Below are positions 8,491 through 17,017 of a stretch of 64,000 nt of DNA, one piece after another. Source of the stretch: Thiothrix subterranea (GTDB taxonomy: Bacteria > Pseudomonadota > Gammaproteobacteria > Thiotrichales > Thiotrichaceae); assembly GCF_016772315.1 (NCBI RefSeq), contig NZ_CP053482.1, positions 3,715,501 through 3,779,500 of the forward strand, read 5' to 3'. Made by a program: the position numbers and the translations under genes. The notes under the pieces are model-generated. The model did not search any database. It was not told where the DNA came from and saw nothing but the letters and a program-made list of their open reading frames with translations. Positions within the stretch are counted from its first letter, which is position 1, and the number at the start of each line of letters is the position of its first letter.

Positions 8491-9651
8491 ATGGATGGAA
8501 TGTCATCATCTCTCACCACGATGCTAGGGAGCTTAGCCTCTGGTAAATTGGGTCATGCCTTGATTGGTTTGGCCATTCTGATTGTGGGGCTGGTTATTGT
8601 CAGCTTTATTGCGGGCTTTATCAGACGTATGTTGGGTAAAGTGGGTTTCTTGCAGCGTTCTAATTTAGCTAAGCCACTGGCTTCTTTGATCAAAGCGTTG
8701 CTAACCATTTTTGTATTGATGGCAGTGTTACAACATTTTGGATTAACCGATGTGTTAGCGCCGCTAAAAACCATGTTGAATAAATTCCTCGCAGCAGTTC
8801 CTAATATTATTGGGGCGGGTGTGATTGGTTACGCCGGTTGGGTAATCGCGAAAATCGTTTCAGAATTAACCGGTGTTGCGCTCGGTAAAGTTGACCGTCA
8901 ATTGGCGCTTAAAATGGGCGATCAAGGTACACAAGGTGTGAAGTTGTCTAAAATTGGCAGTTCATTCATCTTTGCGGCTATTTTGATTCCGATTGCGGTT
9001 AGCGCTTTGGGAGTTTTGAATATTCCTTCAATTACAGAACCTGCGTCTGAGATGTTGAATAAATTGTTGGCGGCGATTCCCAACATTATTGGCGCAGGCA
9101 TTATTTTGGCTGTCACCTATTTTGTGGCTAAGTTTGTGGTGTCGATGCTGACGAGTGTGTTGGATGGTGTCAATATCAATGGTATGCCGCAAAAGTTAGG
9201 GTTAACCGGTGTATTTAGCGACTCATTTACCCCGACTAAATTGATTGGCAATGTCATTATGTTTTTTGCGATGTTGACGGCAGCAACGGCGGCAGTCAAT
9301 ACGTTGGGTATTGAGATTATCTCCAATATCTTTGCCAAAGTGCTGGAGTTTGGCGGTGGTATTCTGGTAGGCGGCGTTATTCTGTTGGTGGGTTATTTCC
9401 TGAGTACCTTGGCTTATAATAAATTGAGTCAGTATGGTAGTGCGGGAATTGCCAGTATTGCGCGTTTCGCTATTTTAGGGCTGGTGTTAGCGATGGGGCT
9501 GCGGGCAATGGGGCTGGCGGATAATATCGTGAATATGGCATTTGGCTTTACGCTGGGTGCGGTGGCGATTGCAGCGGCATTGGCGTTTGGCTTAGGTGGG
9601 CGTGAAGCGGCTAAGCGCATTGCAAATAGCTGGGCGGATAAAATCCAATAA
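8491..9651 (+). CDS. MscS-like membrane protein with repeated conserved TM helices
   Basis: A 386-residue, very hydrophobic protein. It contains internal repeats of a conserved TM helix with the pattern PNIIGAGVIGYAGWVIAKIV (about residue 105) and again IPNIIGAGIILAVTYFVAKF (about 190). This matches the conserved TM-helix repeat family annotated as mechanosensitive-channel related. The C-terminal GFTLGAVAIAAALAFGLGGR resembles the pore-lining TM3 of MscS, but the usual cytosolic beta domain is absent, since the protein ends about 20 residues later. CAGGAG precedes the ATG with good spacing. Pairing with an OmpA-like gene suggests an envelope or osmotic role. The terminator at 9678 ends the unit. 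Confidence 0.8.
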   Translation: MDGMSSSLTTMLGSLASGKLGHALIGLAILIVGLVIVSFIAGFIRRMLGKVGFLQRSNLAKPLASLIKALLTIFVLMAVLQHFGLTDVLAPLKTMLNKFLAAVPNIIGAGVIGYAGWVIAKIVSELTGVALGKVDRQLALKMGDQGTQGVKLSKIGSSFIFAAILIPIAVSALGVLNIPSITEPASEMLNKLLAAIPNIIGAGIILAVTYFVAKFVVSMLTSVLDGVNINGMPQKLGLTGVFSDSFTPTKLIGNVIMFFAMLTAATAAVNTLGIEIISNIFAKVLEFGGGILVGGVILLVGYFLSTLAYNKLSQYGSAGIASIARFAILGLVLAMGLRAMGLADNIVNMAFGFTLGAVAIAAALAFGLGGREAAKRIANSWADKIQ

Positions 9652-9677
9652 CAGCGTTTGATGTGTGAATAGTGGAA

Positions 9678-9707
9678 GGGGAGTATGCGTTATACTCCCC
9701 TTTTTTT
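9678..9707 (+). terminator. Rho-independent terminator after the MscS-like gene
   Basis: A 9-bp perfect stem GGGGAGTAT/ATACTCCCC with loop GCGTT is followed by seven T. It separates the channel gene from the small membrane protein that starts 15 bp further on. Confidence 0.93.
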
Positions 9708-9721
9708 GTTGGTAATTTACG

Positions 9722-10075
9722 ATGACGTTGCACCCTGTTTTAATCAGTATTCTGTTGCTATTGTGCAGCAATATTTTCATGACCTTCGCGTGGTATGCGC
9801 ATCTAAAAGAACTCAATCACAAACCTTGGCTGATCGCTGCGTTGCTCAGTTGGGGAATTGCGCTATTTGAATACCTATTGCAAGTGCCTGCGAATCGTAT
9901 TGGCTATACCGTTTTGAGCGTGGGGCAACTCAAGATTATTCAGGAAGTGATCACGTTAACGGTGTTTGTGCCGTTTGCGGTATTGTATTTGAAAGAGCCG
10001 CTGAAGCTGGATTATTTGTGGGCAGGTTTGTGTTTGTTGGGCGCGGTGTATTTTATGTTTCGTGAAAAACTATAG
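9722..10075 (+). CDS. DMT-superfamily small membrane protein (DUF486 type)
   Basis: A 117-residue protein with four predicted TM helices. The order and motifs (FMTFAWYAHLK, then FEYLLQVPANRIG and LKIIQEVITLTVF, and finally DYLWAGLCLLGAVYFMF) match the DUF486/DMT family protein type. These are single-domain, multidrug-resistance-like relatives with unknown substrates. The ATG at 9722 has only a weak ribosome site. The 3' end overlaps the convergent ATPase gene by 6 bp. No strong functional prediction can be made beyond integral membrane protein. Confidence 0.82.
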   Translation: MTLHPVLISILLLLCSNIFMTFAWYAHLKELNHKPWLIAALLSWGIALFEYLLQVPANRIGYTVLSVGQLKIIQEVITLTVFVPFAVLYLKEPLKLDYLWAGLCLLGAVYFMFREKL

Positions 10076-11716
10076 AGGATTTTCTAGTAATTTGGCAATC
10101 TGCCCCTTGAACCATTGAGTTCTAGCCAGTTCCAAAGGATTGCGATTTGCCCGTTGTAGCAATTGTTTTCCGTAATCCTTGGCAGGAAACACTTTGTAAA
10201 AGGTTTCAAAGTCATCGCTGTTGAGCAGTTCACGGATACCTTGGGCATCGTTGTGATACTGCTTGCGCCTGTCACCCTGCAATTCCTTGTCGAACGGGTA
10301 ACTTTCCCGCGCTTTCTGGATACCGAATACCAAGTCTTCTTTGATGCGGTTTTTGGTGGCTGTTAACTGACTGATGTAAGCCGTTTTGTCAAAGGCTGCA
10401 CCATCCACTTCCGCTAAATTGTCAGGGTGATAAAGGTAATTTTCGATGCTGTAATAGCGCAGGATGTGGATGAAGGGGAACAGTTTTTCAAACGCATCCA
10501 CTTCCGCATCCGTCAGATAATCGCGATCAATAATGCCTTCCGCTTTGGTATCCCGTGCGCGTACAAACACTTGAAACTTGTTGTAGCGGTTGCTTGCGAA
10601 CAGAACATTCGGCAACTGTAAGCTATTGTATTTAGAGGTGTCTTCGCCTTCGCAGAACACGAAGCGACGTTCTGCCAACAAGTTGCCTAGAAACTCGTGA
10701 GGGATGGCAATTTCCAGTACATCAAGATTTTCCTTGGGTTCTGGTGTAAGCGTTTGGGGAATATCAAAATCCAGCGAATCAAAGTCAATAATGGCGGCAT
10801 GGGGGGCTTGGCGGGCGTAGTCGATAAACCCCAAAGCGTGGGAGGCTGTCCACAATTGTGAAGTCGCAGGAATCCAGTTTTCGGTCACTTCTCTCAATAG
10901 ATCAAATTGCAGGCGGGTATTCATGTGACCATCCATTTCGTCAATGTAGATGATCTTGTTTGCCAGATAGTCTTGCCGCACCAACAGGTTAAACAGGATG
11001 ATCACCACCTGTTTTTCCCCGTGGCTGAGTAGCTCGAAGGGAATCTCGCTATTGCCTTTTTTGAAGTAGGGTTCGACCGCAGTGCGTGGATTGGGCTGCT
11101 TGTAGACAGCAAACCGCAGTGTTGTCGCGGTGTCTTCGCCAAAAATATGGCTCAGGGCAGTGTTGACTTTGGATATGTATTTGTCGCGGACTTTGGCGAC
11201 TTCTTGCTCGTTGGCTTTGCCTTCCACCAACAGGCGTTGCAGGGCTTGGTTCAACAAGTCGGCATGAGCGTGGACATCGGCGGCAAAGCGTTCATCCTGA
11301 TCAATGAAATAGGATGGGGTATCGGCATTGATTCTGAGAATATCGGCAACATCCAATTCCTGATCGGTCGGTTTTTTGATGCGTGGGGTAATGCGCAAAC
11401 TACTACGACCGTAGAACTTTCCGGCACTGTCTTTGGAAAAAGCATCTGCACTTCGCTCGTAGGTGGCGGTATCCGTGGTGATGGTTACGGCGGGTGTAGC
11501 GGCATTTTTGCTGAAATACGGGTCGTTATCTTGCTGGTGCAACGGTTGGTAGCCGTGCGCGGGGGGAGATAACCAATTAAACGCATCAAACACGCTGGAT
11601 TTGCCGCAGCCATTTGCACCGATCAGCAGCACCAGTTTGGCATCGCTGGGGATGTTGCGAATGGTCAGGTCGGTAAAGCGTTTGAAGTTTTGTAGGCGTA
11701 ATTCCCGAATCTGCAC
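10070..11716 (-). CDS. AAA (SMC-like) ATPase fused to a DUF4435/TOPRIM-like domain; candidate PARIS-like defence protein
   Basis: 548 residues. The N-terminal ATPase opens as RecF/OLD-like proteins do (IRELRLQNFKRF). Walker A is GANGCGKSS (Lys39), the ABC-like signature is LLSHGEKQ (231-236) and Walker B is IIYIDEMDGHM (Asp259, Glu260). From about residue 345 comes a second domain: CEGED (Glu356), IDRD (Asp397/Asp399) and YYSIENYL. This E...DxD plus SIEN pattern is that of DUF4435/TOPRIM-like nucleases. In known PARIS systems the ATPase AriA and the DUF4435 nuclease AriB act together and fused forms exist, so a fused PARIS-like role is inferred. An OLD-family nuclease is the alternative. The gene stands alone, next to an immunity-like gene on the same strand. 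Confidence 0.8.
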   Translation of the reverse strand: MQIRELRLQNFKRFTDLTIRNIPSDAKLVLLIGANGCGKSSVFDAFNWLSPPAHGYQPLHQQDNDPYFSKNAATPAVTITTDTATYERSADAFSKDSAGKFYGRSSLRITPRIKKPTDQELDVADILRINADTPSYFIDQDERFAADVHAHADLLNQALQRLLVEGKANEQEVAKVRDKYISKVNTALSHIFGEDTATTLRFAVYKQPNPRTAVEPYFKKGNSEIPFELLSHGEKQVVIILFNLLVRQDYLANKIIYIDEMDGHMNTRLQFDLLREVTENWIPATSQLWTASHALGFIDYARQAPHAAIIDFDSLDFDIPQTLTPEPKENLDVLEIAIPHEFLGNLLAERRFVFCEGEDTSKYNSLQLPNVLFASNRYNKFQVFVRARDTKAEGIIDRDYLTDAEVDAFEKLFPFIHILRYYSIENYLYHPDNLAEVDGAAFDKTAYISQLTATKNRIKEDLVFGIQKARESYPFDKELQGDRRKQYHNDAQGIRELLNSDDFETFYKVFPAKDYGKQLLQRANRNPLELARTQWFKGQIAKLLENPL

Positions 11717-11798
11717 GGCGCGGCTCTCATGTGAAGGGTGTTTTGTGATTCTAGCTTAACTGTATCATGGTTGTTAGCGGTCTTGTTTCGTGCGATCA

Positions 11799-12392
11799 CT
11801 ACAATATTTTCAATTGTTCATACACATTTACCGCATAAGCGTGCCGCAAACCGCTCAGGGTCAAGCCGTGCAAGATGGCTTCCCGGTTGTTAAATGCTGC
11901 TTGGGGCGTTGGGAAAGTTCCGGCGCGTACCAGCTCTTCGCACATCCACGCCACATTTGCGTAGGCGGTGCGCATTCCAAACTGTGGGTTGATTTGGAAC
12001 ATCCGGTAGATTTCGGAACTCATCCGTAACCAGATTAACTGGCGTTGGTCTTTGATGCGGTCAAGGGTGGCGGCGGTTTGCTGCGCGGTTGGGGTCATGG
12101 CGGGAATGATCGCCCTGAATATCTGATAGCTCAGGTCAATCAGGTTTTCGCCGCTGGCTTGCAGGGTGTATCCGCCACGTTCGCAGTAAAACAACTGCTG
12201 CTTAAATTCGCTGATTTCCACCGACAACCAATCCTCGGCGTATTCACCGAAAGCAGGCCAGCGGCTGATGGGGTAAGGTAATTGTTGCGCCAACGCCTGC
12301 AATTGCGTGGCGTAAGCACGGTGATCACGCAGCGGGAGTAAGCTGGTCAGGTCGCTGAATGGAATGCTGGTGGTTGGGGCGGGTAGTGGCAT
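11799..12392 (-). CDS. Uncharacterised protein, resembles Imm63-type immunity proteins
   Basis: About 197 residues from the ATG at 12392; a TTG at 12443 would add 17 residues. It is soluble, with no signal peptide. The central segment FGEYAEDWLSVEI, then FYCERGGYTL, then NLIDLSYQIFRAI and DQRQLIWLRMSSEI recalls the ERG and deLLY pattern of polymorphic-toxin immunity proteins of the Imm63 type. This is from memory of the family and not certain. No toxin gene is adjacent: the upstream neighbour on this strand is the divergent uvrA and the downstream one is the ATPase/DUF4435 gene. If it is an immunity protein it is an orphan. Function otherwise unknown. Confidence 0.6.
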   Translation of the reverse strand: MPLPAPTTSIPFSDLTSLLPLRDHRAYATQLQALAQQLPYPISRWPAFGEYAEDWLSVEISEFKQQLFYCERGGYTLQASGENLIDLSYQIFRAIIPAMTPTAQQTAATLDRIKDQRQLIWLRMSSEIYRMFQINPQFGMRTAYANVAWMCEELVRAGTFPTPQAAFNNREAILHGLTLSGLRHAYAVNVYEQLKIL

Positions 12393-12588
12393 TGCGGTGG
12401 TTTCCAAAGAGTGGTTGGTAAACGCGGGCTTGGATTCTGCCAAACGTTTGCTGACGATGTTATCCTAAGTGCCTATCACCGATATATGTGAAGGCTGTTT
12501 TTTAACCTATTTTTCAGTTAGTAGGGAAATCTCCCTTTCTGCCAAAACCTGCTAAACTTCGCTTTTTGTTCGGCACGAGCTTGCAATC

Positions 12589-15408
12589 ATGGAAAAATTC
12601 ATCCGCATTCGCGGCGCACGCACCCACAACCTGAAAAACATCGACCTTGACCTGCCGCGTGACAAGCTGATCGTGATCACGGGCTTGTCGGGTTCGGGCA
12701 AGTCGTCGCTGGCGTTCGACACGATCTTTGCGGAAGGGCAGCGGCGTTACGTCGAGTCGCTGTCCGCCTACGCCCGCCAGTTCTTGTCGATGATGGAAAA
12801 GCCGGACATCGACCACATCGAAGGGCTGTCCCCGGCGATTTCCATCGAGCAGAAAACCACCTCGCACAACCCGCGTTCCACCGTCGGCACGATCACCGAG
12901 ATTTACGACTACCTGCGCCTGCTGTATGCGCGGGCGGGTGTGCCGCGTTGCCCGACGCATCACGTTGATTTGCAAGTGCAAACCGTCAGCCAGATGGTCG
13001 ATCAGGTGTTGAGTTTGCCCGAAGGCAGCAAGCTGATGTTGCTTGCCCCGGTGGTGCGCGAACGCAAGGGCGAGCATGTGCAACTGTTTGATTCGTTGCG
13101 GGCGCAAGGCTATTTGCGGGCGCGGGTAAATGGCGTGGTCTACGAACTGGACGTGCCGCCGACGCTGGAATTGCGCAAGAAACACACCATCGAAGTGGTG
13201 ATTGACCGTTTCAAAGTGCGCGACGACATGCAGTTGCGTCTCGCCGAATCGTTTGAAACTGCGCTGAAACTCGCCAATGGGCTGGCAACAGTGGCGTGGA
13301 TGGACGGTGACGGCGAAGACATGATTTTTTCCGCCAACTACGCCTGCCCGCATTGCGGCTGGTCGCTGACCGAACTCGAACCGCGCTTGTTCTCGTTCAA
13401 CGCACCCGCTGGCGCGTGCCAGACCTGCGACGGCTTGGGCGTGGAACAGTTTTTCGACCCGCAACGGGTGGTGGCCAATCCGTCGATGAGTCTTGCGGGG
13501 GGCGCGGTGCGCGGCTGGGATCGGCGCAACGCCTACTACTTCCAGATGCTCACGTCGCTTGCCGAACATTTCAGCTTTGACGTGGAACAGCCGTGGGACG
13601 AATTGCCCGCGTCTGTCCACAAACTGATCTTGCACGGCAGCGGTTTGGAGGAGGTGGAATTCACCTACGTCGGGCAAAAAGGCCAGATTTACACCCGTTC
13701 GCACACCTTTGAAGGCGTATTGAACAACCTCAAACGCCGTTACCGCGAAACCGATTCGAGTGCGGTGCGCGAAGAATTGGCGAAATACCTTGCCAGCCGT
13801 GCCTGCCCCGATTGCGGCGGCACACGCTTGAACGAACAGGCGCGGAACGTGTTTATCGCGGGGCGCAATTTGCCTGCGATCACGCATTTGCCGATTGGTG
13901 AAAGCCATGCGTTTTTCCGCAGCCTGAATTTGCCGGGGACTCAGGGGCAAATTGCCGACAAGATTTTGCGCGAAATTGCCTTGCGCCTGGAATTTTTGGT
14001 CAATGTCGGGCTGGATTATTTGACCCTGAGCCGCAGCGCGGAAACGCTTTCCGGCGGTGAAGCGCAACGCATCCGCCTCGCCTCGCAGATTGGCGCGGGG
14101 CTGGTTGGGGTGATGTACGTGCTGGATGAGCCATCCATCGGCTTGCACCAGCGCGACAATGCCCGCTTGCTGAAAACGCTGTTCCGCCTGCGCGACCTTG
14201 GCAATACCGTGATCGTGGTCGAGCATGACGAAGACGCGATCCGTTCCGCCGACCATGTGCTGGATATTGGCCCCGGCGCGGGCGTGCATGGCGGGTACAT
14301 TATTGCGCAAGGCACGCCCGAAGAAGTGTTTGCCACGCCGGATTCGGTGACGGGGCAATTCATGTCCGGGCGGCGCAAAATCACCATGCCCGCCCAACGC
14401 ACCCCGTTCAACCCCGAACGCACCATCAAACTGATTGGCGCGACCGGCAATAACCTCAATGACGTGTCGCTGGAAATTCCGCTGGGGCTGCTGACCTGCA
14501 TCACGGGCGTGTCGGGGTCGGGCAAATCGACGTTGATCAACCGCACGCTGTACCCGTTTCTGGCGCGGCATCTGCACGATAGCAGCGTGGAAGTTGCCCC
14601 GGTGCGCGAAGTGCTGGGTGTGGAGCAAATCGACAAAATCATCGACATCGACCAAAGCCCGATTGGGCGCACCCCGCGTTCCAACCCCGCGACCTACACG
14701 GGCGTGTTTACCGCGATCCGCGATATGTTTGCGGCGACGCAGGAAGCGCGTTCACGCGGTTATTTGCCGGGGCGGTTTTCGTTCAACGTCAAAGGCGGAC
14801 GCTGCGAAGCGTGTTCTGGTGACGGTTTGATCAAGGTCGAAATGCACTTTTTGCCGGACGTGTACGTGACCTGCGAAGTGTGCGATGGCAAGCGTTACAA
14901 CCGCGAAACGCTCGACATCCGCTACAAGGGCAAGAACATCAGCGAAGTGCTGGCGATGACGGTGGAAGATGCCTGCGAATTTTTCGCCGCCGTGCCGTCG
15001 ATCCACACCAAGCTGCAAACGCTGATGGACGTGGGGCTGTCGTATATTACGCTGGGGCAAAACGCGACCACGCTTTCCGGCGGCGAAGCGCAGCGAGTGA
15101 AGTTGGCGAAGGAGCTGTCCAAACGCGGCACGGGCAAGACGATTTATATTCTGGATGAACCGACCACGGGGCTGCATTTCCATGACGTTGACCAGTTGCT
15201 GCAAGTGCTGCACCGCTTGCGTGACGGTGGCAATACCGTGGTGGTGATCGAGCATAATCTGGATGTGATTAAGACGGCGGATTGGGTGGTGGATTTGGGG
15301 CCGGAAGGCGGGAGTCGTGGCGGGCATGTGATTGCTGTTGGTACGCCGGAGCAGGTGGCTGAAACTGAAGGGTCGTTTACGGGGGAGTTCCTGAAACGCA
15401 TGTTGTGA
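12589..15408 (+). CDS. uvrA: Excinuclease ABC subunit A
   Basis: UvrA is the damage-recognising ATPase of nucleotide excision repair, acting with UvrB and UvrC. It is 939 residues, normal length. It has two ABC ATPase modules: Walker [14 protein letters not shown] near residue 33 with signature [12 protein letters not shown], and [13 protein letters not shown] with [13 protein letters not shown] in the second half. Two zinc modules are seen (CPHC...CQTC and CEAC...CEVC). The C-terminus is [14 protein letters not shown]. No LexA-type box (CTGT-N8-ACAG) is visible in the 196-bp divergent upstream region. Codon use is GC-rich. The last codons recur as relics at 16134-16216 and 17987-18024, so the 3' end has been a recombination site. 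Confidence 0.98.
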   Translation: MEKFIRIRGARTHNLKNIDLDLPRDKLIVITGLSGSGKSSLAFDTIFAEGQRRYVESLSAYARQFLSMMEKPDIDHIEGLSPAISIEQKTTSHNPRSTVGTITEIYDYLRLLYARAGVPRCPTHHVDLQVQTVSQMVDQVLSLPEGSKLMLLAPVVRERKGEHVQLFDSLRAQGYLRARVNGVVYELDVPPTLELRKKHTIEVVIDRFKVRDDMQLRLAESFETALKLANGLATVAWMDGDGEDMIFSANYACPHCGWSLTELEPRLFSFNAPAGACQTCDGLGVEQFFDPQRVVANPSMSLAGGAVRGWDRRNAYYFQMLTSLAEHFSFDVEQPWDELPASVHKLILHGSGLEEVEFTYVGQKGQIYTRSHTFEGVLNNLKRRYRETDSSAVREELAKYLASRACPDCGGTRLNEQARNVFIAGRNLPAITHLPIGESHAFFRSLNLPGTQGQIADKILREIALRLEFLVNVGLDYLTLSRSAETLSGGEAQRIRLASQIGAGLVGVMYVLDEPSIGLHQRDNARLLKTLFRLRDLGNTVIVVEHDEDAIRSADHVLDIGPGAGVHGGYIIAQGTPEEVFATPDSVTGQFMSGRRKITMPAQRTPFNPERTIKLIGATGNNLNDVSLEIPLGLLTCITGVSGSGKSTLINRTLYPFLARHLHDSSVEVAPVREVLGVEQIDKIIDIDQSPIGRTPRSNPATYTGVFTAIRDMFAATQEARSRGYLPGRFSFNVKGGRCEACSGDGLIKVEMHFLPDVYVTCEVCDGKRYNRETLDIRYKGKNISEVLAMTVEDACEFFAAVPSIHTKLQTLMDVGLSYITLGQNATTLSGGEAQRVKLAKELSKRGTGKTIYILDEPTTGLHFHDVDQLLQVLHRLRDGGNTVVVIEHNLDVIKTADWVVDLGPEGGSRGGHVIAVGTPEQVAETEGSFTGEFLKRML

Positions 15409-15454
15409 TACAGTACCAATCATGTAAAAAATCATTGTCGTCATGAGGTTAGCC

Positions 15455-15691
15455 ATGAATACACAAACGGTGATGGAGGGCTTTTCTTCCCTTCCCCCAG
15501 ATGCGCAACAGCAAGTTGCCGATTTCATTGATTTTCTGAAAGTTCGTTACCAAAAAGCCAAGCCTGTAAAAAAGAAAGTTGCGCGTGCAGCCTTGGCGCA
15601 AGAGGCATTCATCGGCATGTGGCGTGAGCGTAAGGACATGCAGGATAGTAACCAGTGGGTACGCGAGTTACGCAGCAAGGAATGGGGCTAA
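15455..15691 (+). CDS. Antitoxin of VapBC-type pair (DUF2281-like)
   Basis: A 78-residue protein: NTQTVMEGFSSLPPDAQQ followed by QVADFIDFLKVRYQ, then a basic stretch (KPVKKKVARAALAQEAF). The N-terminus matches the DUF2281-type antitoxins that pair with PIN toxins. GAGG at 15445-15448 lies six bases before the ATG at 15455, so this start is preferred over 15443. It ends two bases before the toxin start, which implies coupled translation. By analogy it binds the toxin and represses its own promoter. Confidence 0.8.
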   Translation: MNTQTVMEGFSSLPPDAQQQVADFIDFLKVRYQKAKPVKKKVARAALAQEAFIGMWRERKDMQDSNQWVRELRSKEWG

Positions 15692-15693
15692 GG

Positions 15694-16086
15694 ATGGCTG
15701 AGTGGACGTTAGTCGATACGGATATTCTGATTGATGCGGCACACAAAGATGAGATGGCAGTTACCGTATTGCAAAATCTCGAATCAACTTCCGGTCTTGC
15801 TGTCAGTATCGTGACTCAAATGGAGTTGGTGGTAGGTTGCCGCAACAAAACTGAGCAGCGCGAACTTGCCAAATTCTTGCAGCGTTTTCAGGTTATCCAT
15901 TTGTCGGCAAGTATTTCACAGCGGGGCTTGGAGTTACTGCAACAATACCGCTTGAGCCACGGTTTGCTGATTCCTGATGGGCTGATTGCTGCTACTGCGA
16001 TAGAGGCAGGTATCCCATTGATTAGTAAGAATCAGAAGGATTACCGCTTTATTGATGGATTGCAGCTTCTGCCTTATCCGCCCTAG
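15694..16086 (+). CDS. PIN-domain toxin, VapC family
   Basis: A 130-residue PIN-domain ribonuclease. The acidic metal-binding residues are visible: Asp in LVDTDILIDAA, Glu in VTQMELVVG, Asp in LIPDGLIAATA, and the terminal segment LISKNQKDYRFI with its Asp. VapC toxins usually cleave tRNA or rRNA. It starts two bases after the antitoxin stop; AAGG precedes the ATG. The pair lies between the intact uvrA 3' end and the first uvrA-tail relic, so it appears to have been inserted behind uvrA. Confidence 0.88.
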   Translation: MAEWTLVDTDILIDAAHKDEMAVTVLQNLESTSGLAVSIVTQMELVVGCRNKTEQRELAKFLQRFQVIHLSASISQRGLELLQQYRLSHGLLIPDGLIAATAIEAGIPLISKNQKDYRFIDGLQLLPYPP

Positions 16087-16133
16087 CAGCAGGCAGACTA
16101 CGGTGGCGCGGTGAGTAAGCTACCATAGGCGCG

Positions 16134-16216
16134 GCAGTCGTGGGGGATGTGGAACATAGAAGGAAGTCGCTGAAACTGAAGAGTCGTTTACTGGGCAGTT
16201 CCTCAAGCGGATGCTA
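16134..16216 (+). pseudogene. Relic of a uvrA 3' end (first extra copy)
   Basis: In one frame, bases 16169-16216 encode AETEESFTGQFLKRML, against [16 protein letters not shown] at the end of the intact UvrA. 40 of 48 bases match, and five of seven changed codons are synonymous. Similarity continues weakly upstream to about 16134 (GTCGTGG.GGG pattern) with small indels. The synonymous differences mean that this tail diverged as coding DNA before it was left here, so it is more likely the end of another uvrA allele than a recent local copy. The stop codon is lost and the GIY-YIG-like gene ends inside it on the other strand. Confidence 0.8.
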
Positions 16217-16793
16217 TATAGGGTTCTTCTGAGTCTTCAATCAATGAAAGTGACGCATCCATTGTTGGCATGATGGAAAAGAAAGCATTAGCTTTGCTTG
16301 CAACTTCAGCGATGGACGTGGTGCGAAATACTTCTGTGTGAAGTTGCTCGCAGCCATTTGTTACGCAATCTATGGCAGCTTTTTCCCAAGTACGGCGACA
16401 AGGCCAATCCTGCAAATATTGGGCAAAAGGTGCGGAGCATCGGTGCTTTCTGAGACGACCATCAGGTGATGTTGTAAACCCGACCTTGAACCGACCAGAG
16501 TCATATTCCGGTTCTAATTGGATCAAATAGAACATCCCAACGTCATCAGCGCAAAAAGTCGTACTGTTTTCATCGGATTGGTTTGGCTGCTTCGATCCAG
16601 TGGTACGGCGCAGTTCATCCCGAATTGCAGAAGCTTCGCTTGATGTTATCGTCGCAACATTTTGGTTTCTACGACTGACTTCGCGACGCATGACTGTTTG
16701 AATTCCTATGCGTTTCAATACTTTAAAAAGTGTCTGTTTGCGAACTTGGAGTTCATCTGCCAAGTCGCTGATGATAATTCTTTCGTCAATCAT
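16203..16793 (-). CDS. HTH plus GIY-YIG-like (T5orf172/Mug113-type) protein
   Basis: 196 residues. The N-terminus (about 1-45) is helix-turn-helix-like: ISDLADELQVRKQTLFKVLK. The C-terminal half has FYLIQLEPEYDSGRFKVGFT, then RLRKHRCSAPFAQYLQDWPC, WEKAAIDCV and TEVF. This order of a YLI strand, KVGFT, R..KH and a Glu helix fits the T5orf172/GIY-YIG-related nuclease family. Catalytic activity is uncertain because the canonical GIY-YIG motif is degenerate. The last codons lie inside the uvrA-tail relic. It sits between two uvrA relics with the Rpn gene, as part of an apparent insertion. Confidence 0.65.
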   Translation of the reverse strand: MIDERIIISDLADELQVRKQTLFKVLKRIGIQTVMRREVSRRNQNVATITSSEASAIRDELRRTTGSKQPNQSDENSTTFCADDVGMFYLIQLEPEYDSGRFKVGFTTSPDGRLRKHRCSAPFAQYLQDWPCRRTWEKAAIDCVTNGCEQLHTEVFRTTSIAEVASKANAFFSIMPTMDASLSLIEDSEEPYIASA

Positions 16794-16816
16794 TATGTAT
16801 TCTTAAATCGTAGTTA

Positions 16817-16927
16817 TTAGTCGTTGTGTGGTAATGGTATGGTACGAGCATCTGATTCTACAACGGGAGCACCACCTACAATTTGCCCGAACTCATACAC
16901 ATCAATGGCATTCCTCAATTGCGACAT
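16817..16927 (-). CDS. Possible 36-codon ORF upstream of the GIY-YIG-like gene
   Basis: ATG at 16927 to TAA at 16817 encodes a short peptide containing SQLRNAIDVYEFGQIVGGAP. It runs in the same direction as the GIY-YIG-like gene and ends 23 bp before it. The frame stays open upstream past the ATG (DVHIE), so it may be the end of a broken gene. No homology is recognised and no strong ribosome site is seen, so it is weakly supported. Confidence 0.25.
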   Translation of the reverse strand: MSQLRNAIDVYEFGQIVGGAPVVESDARTIPLPHND

Positions 16928-16957
16928 TTCGATATGGACATCGGCCTGCCAACCGAC

Positions 16958-16983
16958 TATAGCAGATTGGCAAGTCTGCTATA
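16958..16983. promoter_or_regulatory. Palindromic operator candidate over a -10 box upstream of the Rpn gene
   Basis: A perfect 9-bp inverted repeat TATAGCAGA / TCTGCTATA with an 8-base spacer. The right arm overlaps TATAAT (16980-16985), a consensus -10 box, 32 bp before the Rpn start codon. The arrangement suggests a repressor site, perhaps autoregulatory, but no regulator can be named from sequence. Confidence 0.6.
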
Positions 16984-17017
16984 ATGTGTCTGTACTTACT
17001 TCACCGGACTTATCGCC

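Noticed and set aside
12444-12588. LexA (SOS) box upstream of uvrA
   Set aside because: The closest match, CTG...CAG around 12500-12520, has a 17-base spacing instead of CTGT-N8-ACAG.
12514-14655. 713-codon open frame on the minus strand opposite uvrA
   Set aside because: Its composition (His/Gln/Arg-rich) is that of an antisense shadow of GC-rich uvrA codons, and uvrA itself is certain.
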